Origin: Undibacterium piscinae
Lineage (GTDB): Bacteria > Pseudomonadota > Gammaproteobacteria > Burkholderiales > Burkholderiaceae_D
Length of the DNA stretch: 64,000 bases
Direction of reading: 5' to 3'
Assembly: GCA_003970805.2 (NCBI GenBank)
Contig: CP051152.1
Coordinates: 372,001 to 436,000, forward strand
Shown one piece after another: positions 17,345 through 27,643 of the stretch (position 1 is the first letter of the stretch; each line of letters opens with the position of its first letter). The notes under the pieces are model-generated. The model saw nothing but the letters and a program-made list of their open reading frames with translations, did not search any database and had not been told where the DNA came from. The position numbers and the translations under genes were made by a program.

Positions 17345-20300
17345 ATGGATGCAAACCAAACATTGTTAAATAGATTGTCTATGGGAGCCTATTCCATGGA
17401 TGGTCGTCTCGATGCGGACGACGATGCTTCATTCTCGGACCCGCATTTAGAAACACATTCCCGGATTGATGTGAAAGGAATCCGCGAGGCCATCGCGCGA
17501 GTCGAGGCTGAGGCGCGAGCCACCGTGGCCTCAGAAAACCGACTGCAAGCGGAAGCGCGTGCCAGAAGCCTGGCGCAGGAACGTGCTCAAACAGAAGTTG
17601 ATGCGGCTAATCTGGCGCAAAAAAATCTGGAGTTGGAGCAAGCAGCGATACTCAGTAGTCGTACTCGTCTTGAAGCGGAACGTCAGTCTGGCGCGGTGAG
17701 CGAGGCGCGGATAGCGGCGGAAACTAGAGAAACTTCAGAATTTAATGAACGCATAAGACTGGAAAGCAAAGCGACAGAGCAGGCGGATCAACGCTTGTTG
17801 TTTGAACAAAAAAACAAAAATCTGGTGCTTGAGAAGTTGCGTGTTGAGAGTGAGGGTGCCGGTAAGGCGAAAGCGGCGGCAGTAAGTCTGGTGCAGGAGA
17901 CGCAAGTTGCTCAGCAGTGGGCGGCAGAGCGCGCTGCGGCATCGCTGTCGGCCAGACACGAGGCACGTGAACGGGCGCGGGTTGATGCGCGCATCGCAGA
18001 ATTGGCGCGCAATAGTGAGCGCAGAGACAAGGACGCGCGTGAAACTTCCGAGATGCTGGCCAAAGCGCGTAGTGAGGCGCAGCAGCTTAATCGTGAAAGA
18101 GAGCAAGCCGAAGCCTTGGCACTAGAGTGTGAAATTAATCGCGCCCCAGTTGAGGTGAGAGCGCGCGAGGATGCCTTGGCGCGTGTTGCCGTAGAGCGAG
18201 AATATGAGGCGATTGCGCAAGCACGTGGTGACTCAGAGCGTAGAGCCCGTGAGGCGATACAGTTACGTATTCGTGCCGATGAGGATTTATTGTTGGCCGC
18301 CAGTAAGAGAGAGCAGGCTGAAACTGTCGCCGCCGCCGCTGCACAAGCGCGACGTGACGCGGAAGAAAAAATCCGCAGTGTCACCGAATCGCGCATACAG
18401 GCAGAACGAGAATTACATGCGAGCGCTTTAAAGCGCGTCGAATTTGAGCAATACGCGGACACGGATGCGAGGGCACGATTGCAGGCCGAGGCCAGCGCCA
18501 CTGAAGAGGCGAGGCTACGCCGTCAGGCTGACCAAGAGGCTAGCGAGATTGCAAGGCAACTGGCGTTAGAGCATCAACGCGCCACACAAGTGGCTAAAGA
18601 AAGAGCTAGATTTGAACGCGAGGCGCTGCAATTAGCCCGAGATCAAGCCAATGCGGAGCAGCAGGCATTAACTGCGATTGCCTTTCAAGCTGAATCGCTG
18701 AGAAATGCCAACGCCGCTACTGAGCTCAAAACCAAGAATGCGCTCGAGTTAGGCAAAGTCGAGAACTTGCGCGCGCAGGCTGAAAACAAAGCGGCGGTGG
18801 CGCTTGAGCTTAAGCTGGAAAAAGAAAAAGCCAAAGAGCTAGAAGCGCAGGAACGCCAGAAAACTGAACAAATTGAGGCCGAGTTACTTCAATTGCAGCA
18901 ACAGGCAGAGCAAGCAAGCCGCATTGTTAGCGAAACCGTTTGCGTCGCCGAAAAAATAAAATTAGAAACAGCACTTGAACAATTACAAGTTCAAGAGCAG
19001 CTTGCACAAGTCGCGGTACAGAAAAGCGAAGAAGGAAATGCGCTTTTACAGGTTCAGCAGCAAAGAGCAAGTGATGAAGTGAAGGCCCTGGCTTTAATTC
19101 AGGAGAAACTGGCGGCCGAGCGACGCCGTGCCGATGCGATCGCGCGCGTGCTTGGCGCGACCCAAGAAAAATTGGCCAGTGAGGAACGTGCAAAGGCCGA
19201 GGCTGAGTTAAGGCTCAAGCTTGAGCAAGAAGAGAAAGAAGTCTTGGATGCAAAGAGTGAAGCTGATAAACAGCATAGCTTGTCGCTAGAGACGACGCTC
19301 AATGCGCAAAAGTATTTTTTGCAGCAGACACAATTGCAAGCGGACATGCAAAAGAAGACAGCGACTTTGGCTTTATTGAAGGCGCGCCAGGTTGCGCAGA
19401 TCGCTAAAGCAGAAAAAATTCGCATGAATGCCGAACGCGACGCAGCCTTGGCAAATCAAGAGAAACTTGAGGCTGAAAGAGACGCAGCGCAGAATATATT
19501 AGAGAAAACCACGCATGAACGCGAACTAACGACGGTATTGCAAGCGCGGCAGCAGCAAGAAGCCGAAGCAAAAGAATTGCGTAATGCGCTCCTTGGTGCC
19601 GAGCATTTGCGGTTGGCGAAGATGACCGCCTTCACGCAGCTGCAACGTGAAACAGCCCTAGTTGCGCAGCAAAAAGCTGACGAAGCTACAGAGTTGATGC
19701 AAGTTCAGATTAAGCTGGCTGAGCAAGAACATAATGCAAGGGGCGTGATACAGACCAAGCTGGAAGCCGAAAAACAATTACTGAGTGAGGTAGCGGCGAA
19801 ACTCGAAGCAGAAACGCTACAAAAGAATATTTGTGCAGAGCGTCTTGCGGCTGAACGTGAAGTTCGCCAATTGCTAGAAGAAAAATCGCAGGCCGAGCAA
19901 AACTTATTGGCGCAATGCAGAGAGAAGGCGAATGCGACCCAGCTTGCAGTAAATGCCGCCCTAGCCCGCGTGACGATTGCCGAATCCCTGGCTAGCCTTG
20001 AGAAAAAAACAGCAGCCGTTCAACAGAGTGCCCTGACGGCACTTGAGCAAGCCAGAGCAATAGAGCAAGAAAAATATGAGGCGATTGCCTTAACAGAAAA
20101 GACGTATCAAGAGAAATTGTCGCTGGAGCAGCAGGCTGCGGCAGAAGCGCAATCGCGTTTGCAAAGTGAATTAGCTTTGACCGCGATGACAAGCGAGCGT
20201 GTCGTTCTGGAGCAAAAAGCCAAAATAGATACTGATGAAAAATTGCTTGCCGAGAAGTCATTATTTGAAAAAGTAAAGAATTATGCGGAAATGCAGCATA

Positions 20301-21775
20301 GGGCCCATCAGTTGCTGTTGCAAAAGCAAGAAAAAGTTGCAGAGTTAGAGCAGGCCGCTGATCGACGTATGAGTATCGATAGCGAAATTGTCCGTGCGAC
20401 CGAAGAGCAGCTAAAAATTGAGCAAGTCATTGAGCACGAGCTCAGTGCAAAATTACAGGCTGAACAAGTTGCTTTGCAATTCGCCCAAAAAAATAAGTCC
20501 ATTCTGCTTCAAGAGCATCAGCGTAGCCTTGCAATTTGTGTTGCGGAACAGGCGATGTATCAAGAGTTGGCCGCCAATGCCGACGCGCAAAAAATATTGC
20601 TCAGAGTGACCGCCGAACGTTTGCAGCAGGAAGAAAATTTAGGCGAATGGCAGAAACAAAGGCTGGAAGCGGAGCAGGCGGCTGCTTTATTGCTGGAGCA
20701 AAATCTGGCAACGGAACAACTGGCCTTGGCAGCGTCAGTTGCCTTGCACGAACAAGAGCAGGAAAAACTGCGCTTGGCACAAGCGCGCCATCAGCACGAT
20801 GAAGAGTTACTAAAGGACGTGGAAAAACTGACTCAGCTAGAAGCACTTGCTTTACAAGCTTCACAACAAGAGTCGTTGATAAAGCGTGAGGCCGCACAGG
20901 CATTAGAAGAGAAAACAAGATTCTTGCTGCAGTCTGCCCAAGTCGAAAGAGATCGTAGAGACTTAGAACGTCAACTGAGTTTGGAGCAGCAAAGGCGCAT
21001 CGCGCTTGAGCAAAACGAACAGGAAGTGATAGCGCAAAAATTGCTGCAAGAAACCGAATTGGCCGAAGTCACTTGCCTACGTGTCGAAGCCGAAAAATCG
21101 GCCCAAGCATTGGTTTTGCAGACGAAAAATGCTGAACAAGCCTTATTCGATGCGGCCGCAACACATGCAAAAGCGCAAGCGTTAGGACTGGAAGCGGTAA
21201 ACGCAAAATTGCTCGACGTAAAGCAACTGACGGATCTAGAGAATCAACGCGCCACTCTGGAATTTCAAGCGTTGAGCGTAGTTCAGGAAAAATTAGCATT
21301 TGAAACAAAAGCGATGGCTGACGCCGCATTGCGCTTAGAAGCTGAGCAAGAATATTTGCAGCAGTATGCCTTAAGAGCACAAGCCGAGCACGAGATGAAA
21401 ATGGCTTTGCAGCAGAAATTGAATGCTGAAGTCGCTGCCAGGGAGTTGGCGCAACAGGCAGCCGTTTTCGAACAAGAACTGGCACTTGCAGCCCAAGCGC
21501 ATTTGGATAATTTATTGCAGTTGCAGCACGCATCTTCAAACACCGCATCGCTAGAAAATGAAAAAAATCTGCAATTGCAGCTTCAGTATGAATTTCAGAA
21601 AAAAAATGAAGAATTAGAGCGATTAGCTTTGCAGGAAATCACAAATAAACTGGAACTAGAAAAACAGATCCAATTAGAAGCAGAAAAACGCTTGTCGCTG
21701 GAACGGGATGGCAGCGAGTACGGCACGGGATGCCAGTCTGCCAGCGCCATCTTGGAGCGTAGCAATTCTGATTAA
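17345..21775 (+). CDS. Giant coiled-coil protein (1476 aa), unknown function
   Basis: I do not recognise a named family. The first about 50 residues are acidic and not helical-repeat-like (MDADDDAS-type composition); almost all the rest, to about residue 1460, is built from Glu, Ala, Gln, Leu, Lys and Arg in heptad-like order (repeats of the type AEARARSLAQERAQTE). There is no signal peptide and no membrane segment. Repetition is at protein level only; the DNA is not tandemly repeated, which argues for an old gene. Start and ribosome-binding site are strong. The last 20 residues (GSEYGTGCQSASAILERSNS) break the pattern and lie next to the damaged end of envZ, so the true C terminus may be missing. 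A cytoskeletal, scaffold or TolA/SMC-like spacer role is possible but unproven. Confidence 0.75.
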   Translation: MDANQTLLNRLSMGAYSMDGRLDADDDASFSDPHLETHSRIDVKGIREAIARVEAEARATVASENRLQAEARARSLAQERAQTEVDAANLAQKNLELEQAAILSSRTRLEAERQSGAVSEARIAAETRETSEFNERIRLESKATEQADQRLLFEQKNKNLVLEKLRVESEGAGKAKAAAVSLVQETQVAQQWAAERAAASLSARHEARERARVDARIAELARNSERRDKDARETSEMLAKARSEAQQLNREREQAEALALECEINRAPVEVRAREDALARVAVEREYEAIAQARGDSERRAREAIQLRIRADEDLLLAASKREQAETVAAAAAQARRDAEEKIRSVTESRIQAERELHASALKRVEFEQYADTDARARLQAEASATEEARLRRQADQEASEIARQLALEHQRATQVAKERARFEREALQLARDQANAEQQALTAIAFQAESLRNANAATELKTKNALELGKVENLRAQAENKAAVALELKLEKEKAKELEAQERQKTEQIEAELLQLQQQAEQASRIVSETVCVAEKIKLETALEQLQVQEQLAQVAVQKSEEGNALLQVQQQRASDEVKALALIQEKLAAERRRADAIARVLGATQEKLASEERAKAEAELRLKLEQEEKEVLDAKSEADKQHSLSLETTLNAQKYFLQQTQLQADMQKKTATLALLKARQVAQIAKAEKIRMNAERDAALANQEKLEAERDAAQNILEKTTHERELTTVLQARQQQEAEAKELRNALLGAEHLRLAKMTAFTQLQRETALVAQQKADEATELMQVQIKLAEQEHNARGVIQTKLEAEKQLLSEVAAKLEAETLQKNICAERLAAEREVRQLLEEKSQAEQNLLAQCREKANATQLAVNAALARVTIAESLASLEKKTAAVQQSALTALEQARAIEQEKYEAIALTEKTYQEKLSLEQQAAAEAQSRLQSELALTAMTSERVVLEQKAKIDTDEKLLAEKSLFEKVKNYAEMQHRAHQLLLQKQEKVAELEQAADRRMSIDSEIVRATEEQLKIEQVIEHELSAKLQAEQVALQFAQKNKSILLQEHQRSLAICVAEQAMYQELAANADAQKILLRVTAERLQQEENLGEWQKQRLEAEQAAALLLEQNLATEQLALAASVALHEQEQEKLRLAQARHQHDEELLKDVEKLTQLEALALQASQQESLIKREAAQALEEKTRFLLQSAQVERDRRDLERQLSLEQQRRIALEQNEQEVIAQKLLQETELAEVTCLRVEAEKSAQALVLQTKNAEQALFDAAATHAKAQALGLEAVNAKLLDVKQLTDLENQRATLEFQALSVVQEKLAFETKAMADAALRLEAEQEYLQQYALRAQAEHEMKMALQQKLNAEVAARELAQQAAVFEQELALAAQAHLDNLLQLQHASSNTASLENEKNLQLQLQYEFQKKNEELERLALQEITNKLELEKQIQLEAEKRLSLERDGSEYGTGCQSASAILERSNSD

Positions 21776-21814
21776 ACAAAAAGCATATTATCTTTGTCTT
21801 AATTGTCTTGCACT

Positions 21815-22018
21815 CATCAAGGCTTAAATTGGCCATTTCTACTTCCAACTGCATGCGTGCTAGTGGTGTGCGTAAATCATGGGAAATACCGGCGAGCGAT
21901 GACCGCCATCCTCGATCGATTGCATACCTAATCTTGCATCAAGGCTTAAATTGGCCATTTCTACTTCCAACTGCATGCGTGCTAGTGGTGTGCGTAAATC
22001 ATGGGAAATACCGGCGAG
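21815..22018. repeat. Imperfect direct duplication of part of envZ
   Basis: Bases 21815-21896 and 21937-22018 are identical over 82 bp (offset 122) and encode the kinase H-box region. Similarity continues past 21896 and 22018 with small insertions (one base, then a five-base GATGG-type insert). The junctions with indels look like a stitched assembly end or a short tandem duplication. Confidence 0.9.
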
Positions 22019-22732
22019 GATGACCGCTCGATCGGATTCGATTCGGATAAGATCTTCAACCATTTGATTGAAGCTCTCGTTGGTTTCTCGAATTTCACTT
22101 GGCCCCTTTTCTGGTAAAGGATCTGGGCGCTTACCTTTTGCCACCATCCTTGCTGCAGTACTTAGTCTTGAAAGCGGATCATTGATCAATCTGGAAATGA
22201 AAACAGCACCGATCAATGTGAGAATGAGGGTAATGGCTGCCCATCCCAGAAACTGAAGTCCGTTTGCCGGATCAATACGTTCCTGATCCAGTCGTAGCCA
22301 ATATTGATCGTCTTCTATGCTGAAACTGACCCAGAAGCCGGAAACGCCATTCATGGTCTTGGCAAAACGAGTGTTTTTCCCAAGTTTTTCTTGAATTTCT
22401 TTTTGCAACTCTTTTAATAGAGGAGTGGCATCAGGGGTTTCAACGACATCGCTGGCTTCAAGAAGATAGATGCGTATGCCCTCATTGCTAGCTAAGTCAA
22501 AGAGGAGGTCGCGCCGTCTGTCTGGTGCGGAATGGGTGAGTGCTGAGCCTGTAATGGTAACGATCGAAACAATTTGAGCCGCTAGTTGTTGCACTCTGGG
22601 TGTGCGCTCGACTATCTTAAAGCTGCCAAACCAACTCGCCATGCTTGCCATGACTAGCAACACTAAAAACAAGAAGGTGCGCCAAAAGAGACCACTTTTG
22701 AACCAGTCCGGACTATTGACGAAGGCCCTCAT
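21860..22732 (-). CDS. envZ: EnvZ-type sensor histidine kinase, truncated after the H-box
   Basis: Sensor kinase partner of the OmpR-type regulator encoded just upstream on the same strand. A first membrane helix is at about residues 15-35, a periplasmic sensor region follows, then a second helix (LGWAAITLILTLIGAVFIS) with a HAMP domain, and the phospho-acceptor motif ILAGISHDLRTPLARMQLEV. After ANLSLDARLGMQSIEDGG the frame enters a duplicated copy of the H-box DNA in another frame and stops (290 aa). The whole HATPase domain (N, G1, G2 boxes) is absent from the window. As written the protein could not autophosphorylate; rearrangement and mis-assembly are both possible. Confidence 0.85.
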   Translation of the reverse strand: MRAFVNSPDWFKSGLFWRTFLFLVLLVMASMASWFGSFKIVERTPRVQQLAAQIVSIVTITGSALTHSAPDRRRDLLFDLASNEGIRIYLLEASDVVETPDATPLLKELQKEIQEKLGKNTRFAKTMNGVSGFWVSFSIEDDQYWLRLDQERIDPANGLQFLGWAAITLILTLIGAVFISRLINDPLSRLSTAARMVAKGKRPDPLPEKGPSEIRETNESFNQMVEDLIRIESDRAVILAGISHDLRTPLARMQLEVEMANLSLDARLGMQSIEDGGHRSPVFPMIYAHH

Positions 22733-22746
22733 TGTTGAATAATTAT

Positions 22747-23508
22747 CTATCGCGATTTCCCGTCAGGAATAAAAACATAGCCTAGTCCCCAAACAGTTTG
22801 GATGTAGGTTGGACTTGAGGGGTCCACTTCAATTAATTTTCTTAAGCGCGAAATTTGCACGTCAAGACTGCGGTCGAACACTTCATATTCGCGACCGCGA
22901 GCCATCTCCATTAATTTTTCGCGCGACAGTGGTTGTCGTGCGTGACGCGCAAATACTTTCAGAACCGAGAATTCACCGGTGGTGAGATTGACGTTTTCTC
23001 CACATTTTTTTAAGGTGCGCGTGGATAGGTCCAGAATGAAATCCCCGAAAGCAAAAACTTGAGGGCCTTCAGATGGTGCTCCCGGGGACTCATTGGGGGA
23101 TTTGCGTCGCAATACCGCATTGATTCGCGCAACCAACTCTCGCGGGCTAAATGGTTTTGGAAGGTAGTCGTCGGCACCCATTTCGAGTCCGATAATACGA
23201 TCTACTTCTTCGCCTTTTGCGGTAAGCATGATGATGGGAGTCTGGTCGCCAGTACCTCTTAAGCGACGGCAAATCGCTAATCCGTCTTCGCCTGGCAGCA
23301 TCAGATCCAAGATCAGCATGTCATAGCGCTCACGTATCCATAGCTTATTCATGGTTTCGGAATTCTCTGCGCTAACGACATTGAATCCTTGTTCGCTTAA
23401 ATATCGCCTTAGTAAATCGCGCAAACGAACGTCATCATCAACCACTAAAATCTTTGCCTTGGATCCGCTATCGGGGTGAGTGTCATTAAATTGCTTGGGA
23501 GTATTCAT
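22747..23508 (-). CDS. ompR: OmpR-family response regulator
   Basis: Two-component response regulator (253 aa). The receiver domain has the acidic pair in ILVVDDDVRLRDLL, the phosphorylated aspartate in LILDLMLPGEDG, and the conserved lysine in DDYLPKPFSPREL. The C-terminal winged helix has GEFSVLKVFARH and LDVQISRLRKLIEVDP. It is 14 bases upstream of the kinase gene on the same strand, so the two are co-transcribed. The family usually controls porin and osmotic responses; targets here are unknown. Confidence 0.93.
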   Translation of the reverse strand: MNTPKQFNDTHPDSGSKAKILVVDDDVRLRDLLRRYLSEQGFNVVSAENSETMNKLWIRERYDMLILDLMLPGEDGLAICRRLRGTGDQTPIIMLTAKGEEVDRIIGLEMGADDYLPKPFSPRELVARINAVLRRKSPNESPGAPSEGPQVFAFGDFILDLSTRTLKKCGENVNLTTGEFSVLKVFARHARQPLSREKLMEMARGREYEVFDRSLDVQISRLRKLIEVDPSSPTYIQTVWGLGYVFIPDGKSR

Positions 23509-23762
23509 TCTGGTATGTTACTTGTAGAAATTGAAAAGGTGCGTATTTTGCTTATCTTCATTACAAACTGTTACACACTTTACCGGTTTTTATTCTCCAG
23601 GGTGCTCGCCAATATAAACTATCAAGTAAAGTAACATGGTTTTAAATGGAATTGAATATGCGGTGTTTGTATTTTGAAATTAGGCATAGGAATCATTTCC
23701 ATTTTTAATATGAACCTGGGGCGGTCGAATGCCAGATTCATCTCCGTAAAAAACGTTTGAAT

Positions 23763-24110
23763 ATGAATCGAAAATTAAATATGTTTTACTCAAGGTTTGC
23801 TGTGTTTTTGTGTTTATTGCCGGCAGTCGCCGGAGTTAGTGCCGAACACCTCAGTAGTCGCAACTTAGTTTTTGATTCCTCACACGGTGGCAATCAGACG
23901 CGCACTCTGGTTGGTGTTGAGGCGGAGCTTCCGGCGTCGTCCATTGGTGGTGTGCGGACGACGGATACGAAATCAAAAACAATGTTGAGTCGTACGACAG
24001 GAGTAAAGCAACATGCTGCAAAAAAACGTCGACTAAGCGTCGATGAGCGGCGAACGCTGCGCCGCCAGATTCAAGAGGCAGAGGGTGATCTCTACACTCA
24101 GCAAAAATAA
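23763..24110 (+). CDS. Small exported protein of unknown function
   Basis: A 115-residue protein with a signal peptide (MNRKLNMFYSRFAVFLCLLP, cleaved near GVSAEH). The mature part is polar, and the C terminus SVDERRTLRRQIQEAEGDLY is a basic helical motif that I have seen at the end of other small Oxalobacteraceae proteins. A TTG six bases upstream is an alternative start. It stands between ompR and smpB, divergent from the former and convergent with the latter. No function can be assigned. Confidence 0.6.
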   Translation: MNRKLNMFYSRFAVFLCLLPAVAGVSAEHLSSRNLVFDSSHGGNQTRTLVGVEAELPASSIGGVRTTDTKSKTMLSRTTGVKQHAAKKRRLSVDERRTLRRQIQEAEGDLYTQQK

Positions 24111-24144
24111 TCTGAAGTACCTTTACTGTTGGTGAAGTCGTAAA

Positions 24145-24594
24145 TTACCGACGATTTTGTTTCATGATATTTTGCTGTTCGCGACCCCAGTCGCGTTCTT
24201 TCTCCGCTTCACGTTTGTCGTGTTGCTTCTTTCCTTTTGCCAGGCCAATTTGGCATTTAATCCTGCCATTGGTGTAATGCAAGTTCAGCGGTACCATAGT
24301 GTAGCCGGAACGCTCTACTTTACTGATGAGTTTGCTGATTTCTGACGCATTTAGCAGTAGCTTTCTAGTCCGGACGGAATCGGGATGAATGTGTGTGGAG
24401 GCTGTTGGTAGGGCTCCTATGTGGGCGCCAAATAGAACAATTTCACCACTGCGCGCAAGGACGTAAGCCTCTTTTAATTGGGCGCGTCCGGCACGTATGG
24501 CTTTAACTTCCCAGCCTTGCAGCACTATTCCAGCTTCGTATTGTTCCTCGATGAAGTAGTCGTGGAAAGCTTTTCTGTTATCGGCAATGCTCAT
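24145..24594 (-). CDS. smpB: SsrA-binding protein
   Basis: tmRNA-binding protein for trans-translation and rescue of stalled ribosomes. The 149-residue sequence starts [20 protein letters not shown] and has [30 protein letters not shown] [15 protein letters not shown], and the basic C-terminal tail ([17 protein letters not shown]). All typical elements are present and the length is normal. It diverges from ratA, a common arrangement in proteobacteria. Confidence 0.97.
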   Translation of the reverse strand: MSIADNRKAFHDYFIEEQYEAGIVLQGWEVKAIRAGRAQLKEAYVLARSGEIVLFGAHIGALPTASTHIHPDSVRTRKLLLNASEISKLISKVERSGYTMVPLNLHYTNGRIKCQIGLAKGKKQHDKREAEKERDWGREQQNIMKQNRR

Positions 24595-24711
24595 ACTGTA
24601 TAAATATATTCAGTTTATCGTGTTTATAAAAACTTCAACGTTTTTTTTGCACGAGAAATGGGGTGAGTCGGTTAAAATTTGGAAAGTGATTTTACCAAAT
24701 GGTTTTTATTA

Positions 24712-25146
24712 ATGGCAGTCGTACATAAAACAGTTTTTGTAGCATACAGTGCGGAGCAAATGTTTGCACTTGTCGAAAGAGTCGAGGATTATCCTAAATT
24801 TTTGCCCTGGTGCGGGGCTGTCGATGTTGCTCAGAGAACGGAGCAGCATTTAACAGCTACATTATCCATCAATTATCACGGCATTAAGCAAAGATTTACC
24901 ACTCAAAATACTAACTCGCCACCGAAACTAATGGAAATGAGTCTGGTTGAGGGGCCGTTCAAGCAGTTATTGGGACGCTGGAAATTCACTGAGCTCAGAT
25001 CTGACGCCTGTAAAATTGAATTTGATCTGACCTATGAATTTTCCAGTAAGTTACTGGAGCACATGATTGGTCCGGTTTTCGGGAAAATTGCCAACAGCTT
25101 CGTTGATTCTTTCTGTTCTCAAGCTGACTTGGTTTATGCCCAGTAA
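24712..25146 (+). CDS. ratA: RatA-type START-domain protein (ubiquinone-binding / ribosome association toxin family)
   Basis: Polyketide cyclase/START-superfamily protein of the RatA/Coq10 family (144 aa). In E. coli RatA was reported to block 70S formation, while Coq10 homologues bind ubiquinone. Visible signatures are FALVERVEDYPKFLPWC near the N terminus and the final helix GPVFGKIANSFVDSFCSQA. The start MAVVHKTVFV at 24712 is preferred over an in-frame upstream codon at 24679 that adds residues unrelated to the fold. It is followed at once by rnfH, as in many proteobacteria. Confidence 0.92.
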   Translation: MAVVHKTVFVAYSAEQMFALVERVEDYPKFLPWCGAVDVAQRTEQHLTATLSINYHGIKQRFTTQNTNSPPKLMEMSLVEGPFKQLLGRWKFTELRSDACKIEFDLTYEFSSKLLEHMIGPVFGKIANSFVDSFCSQADLVYAQ

Positions 25147-25162
25147 CCAGTTAGCGTCTGCC

Positions 25163-25456
25163 ATGAAACCTCAATTGATGCAAATTCAGATTTGCTACGC
25201 GACACCGCAATCACCGATTATTTGCAATCTACTGGTGCCGGAAAATTCTACGCTACAAGAAGCTATCGCTAAAAGTCGTATCTTGATATTGCATCCGGAA
25301 ATTGATATTGCCAATTGTAGGGTTGGCGTGTTCGGTAAACTGAAGGATTTTGATGCGGTTTTGAGAGTGGGAGACCGGGTTGAAATTTATCGTCCGCTGG
25401 TTGCTGCGCCTATGGAGTCTCGTCGTCGCCGTGCCGAGAAGCAATCAGCCAGCTAG
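25163..25456 (+). CDS. rnfH: RnfH-family ubiquitin-like protein
   Basis: UPF0125/RnfH protein with a beta-grasp fold, 97 aa, often encoded with ratA as an antitoxin-like partner (RatB). Key segments are IQICYATPQSPIICNLLVPE, VGVFGKLKDFDAVLRVGDRV and EIYRPLVAAPMESRRRRAEK. An alternative ATG at 25136 would overlap ratA by 11 bases; MKPQLMQIQ at 25163 is chosen because the fold begins there. The stop lies inside a stem-loop. Confidence 0.9.
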   Translation: MKPQLMQIQICYATPQSPIICNLLVPENSTLQEAIAKSRILILHPEIDIANCRVGVFGKLKDFDAVLRVGDRVEIYRPLVAAPMESRRRRAEKQSAS

Positions 25457-25464
25457 GGCTGGCT
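25447..25464. terminator. Stem-loop at the convergent end of rnfH
   Basis: AGCCAGC and GCTGGCT form a perfect 7-base stem with the loop TAGG that includes the rnfH stop codon; TCTTACC follows. It lies between convergent genes and could serve both. The T-tract is weak. Confidence 0.45.
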
Positions 25465-25486
25465 TCTTACCTATTTCTACGTGCTT

Positions 25487-26021
25487 CTATTTGCAGTCCT
25501 TTAACACGCGCTGAACTTCGGCCAGTTCCTGTGCTCGCTGGGCGTCGCTTATGAAGGCGCGTTCTCCGTTCGGGCTGGTCGTGGTAATCTCTTTGGCCTG
25601 ATTCTATGGTTTTTTGATAGGCTCGTGCGCGCTCGCAATTTTGGGCTTTATCCGCGGATAGCTGATCCTCTGCAGCTTTTTTCTTGTCTTTTTCTTCCTG
25701 TTCAATTTTTCGTTTGTTGAATTCCTCATTTTTGCTGGCGGTTGTGGCCGGTTTTTTCAATTGTTCATTGATATTGCTGGCCTCGTTCTTGGTTTGCTCA
25801 GTTGAGGTCTTTGTCGCGGAAGTACTGGAACCATTGTTTTTTTGCGGAGCCTTTAATATTTTCTGTGCCGGAACACTTACCGGTGGCGGCATATCGGAAA
25901 ATTGCTTATTACCCTTTTCATCTAGCCAAACGTATTGCGCCTGGCATGTTGCTGTGATCAATAGTGCCGTGATCGCGATAATGAGTGCGCTTACTGGAGA
26001 TTTGGATCTAGTCATGGGCAT
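25487..26021 (-). CDS. DUF4124 domain protein, frameshifted near the C terminus
   Basis: Exported protein with a signal peptide (SALIIAITALLITATCQA) followed by the DUF4124 motif QYVWLDEKGNKQFSDMPPP, then a Lys/Thr/Glu-rich linker and a coiled-coil C terminus. The annotated frame changes near 25590 after ESGQR: one extra base puts the end into DYHDQPERRT, while the neighbouring frame reads ITTTSPNGERAFISDAQ then ELAEVQRVLKDCK and stops at 25487, the usual end of the family. So the intended product ends at 25487 with one indel. The family is periplasmic and of unknown function. Confidence 0.8.
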
Positions 26022-26110
26022 AAAAATCTTTCGGGAAATGGAGGTCTTGAATTTGGATATTTTGCAGAGTTTTACATGGATGAAGACGTGTCGGCAAGTT
26101 TTCTGTATAA

Positions 26111-27598
<1,488 letters not shown>

Positions 27599-27643
27599 TT
27601 TGCTCTGACTTTAGGCTGATATTCATCGGGGGAGGGGAGTGGT

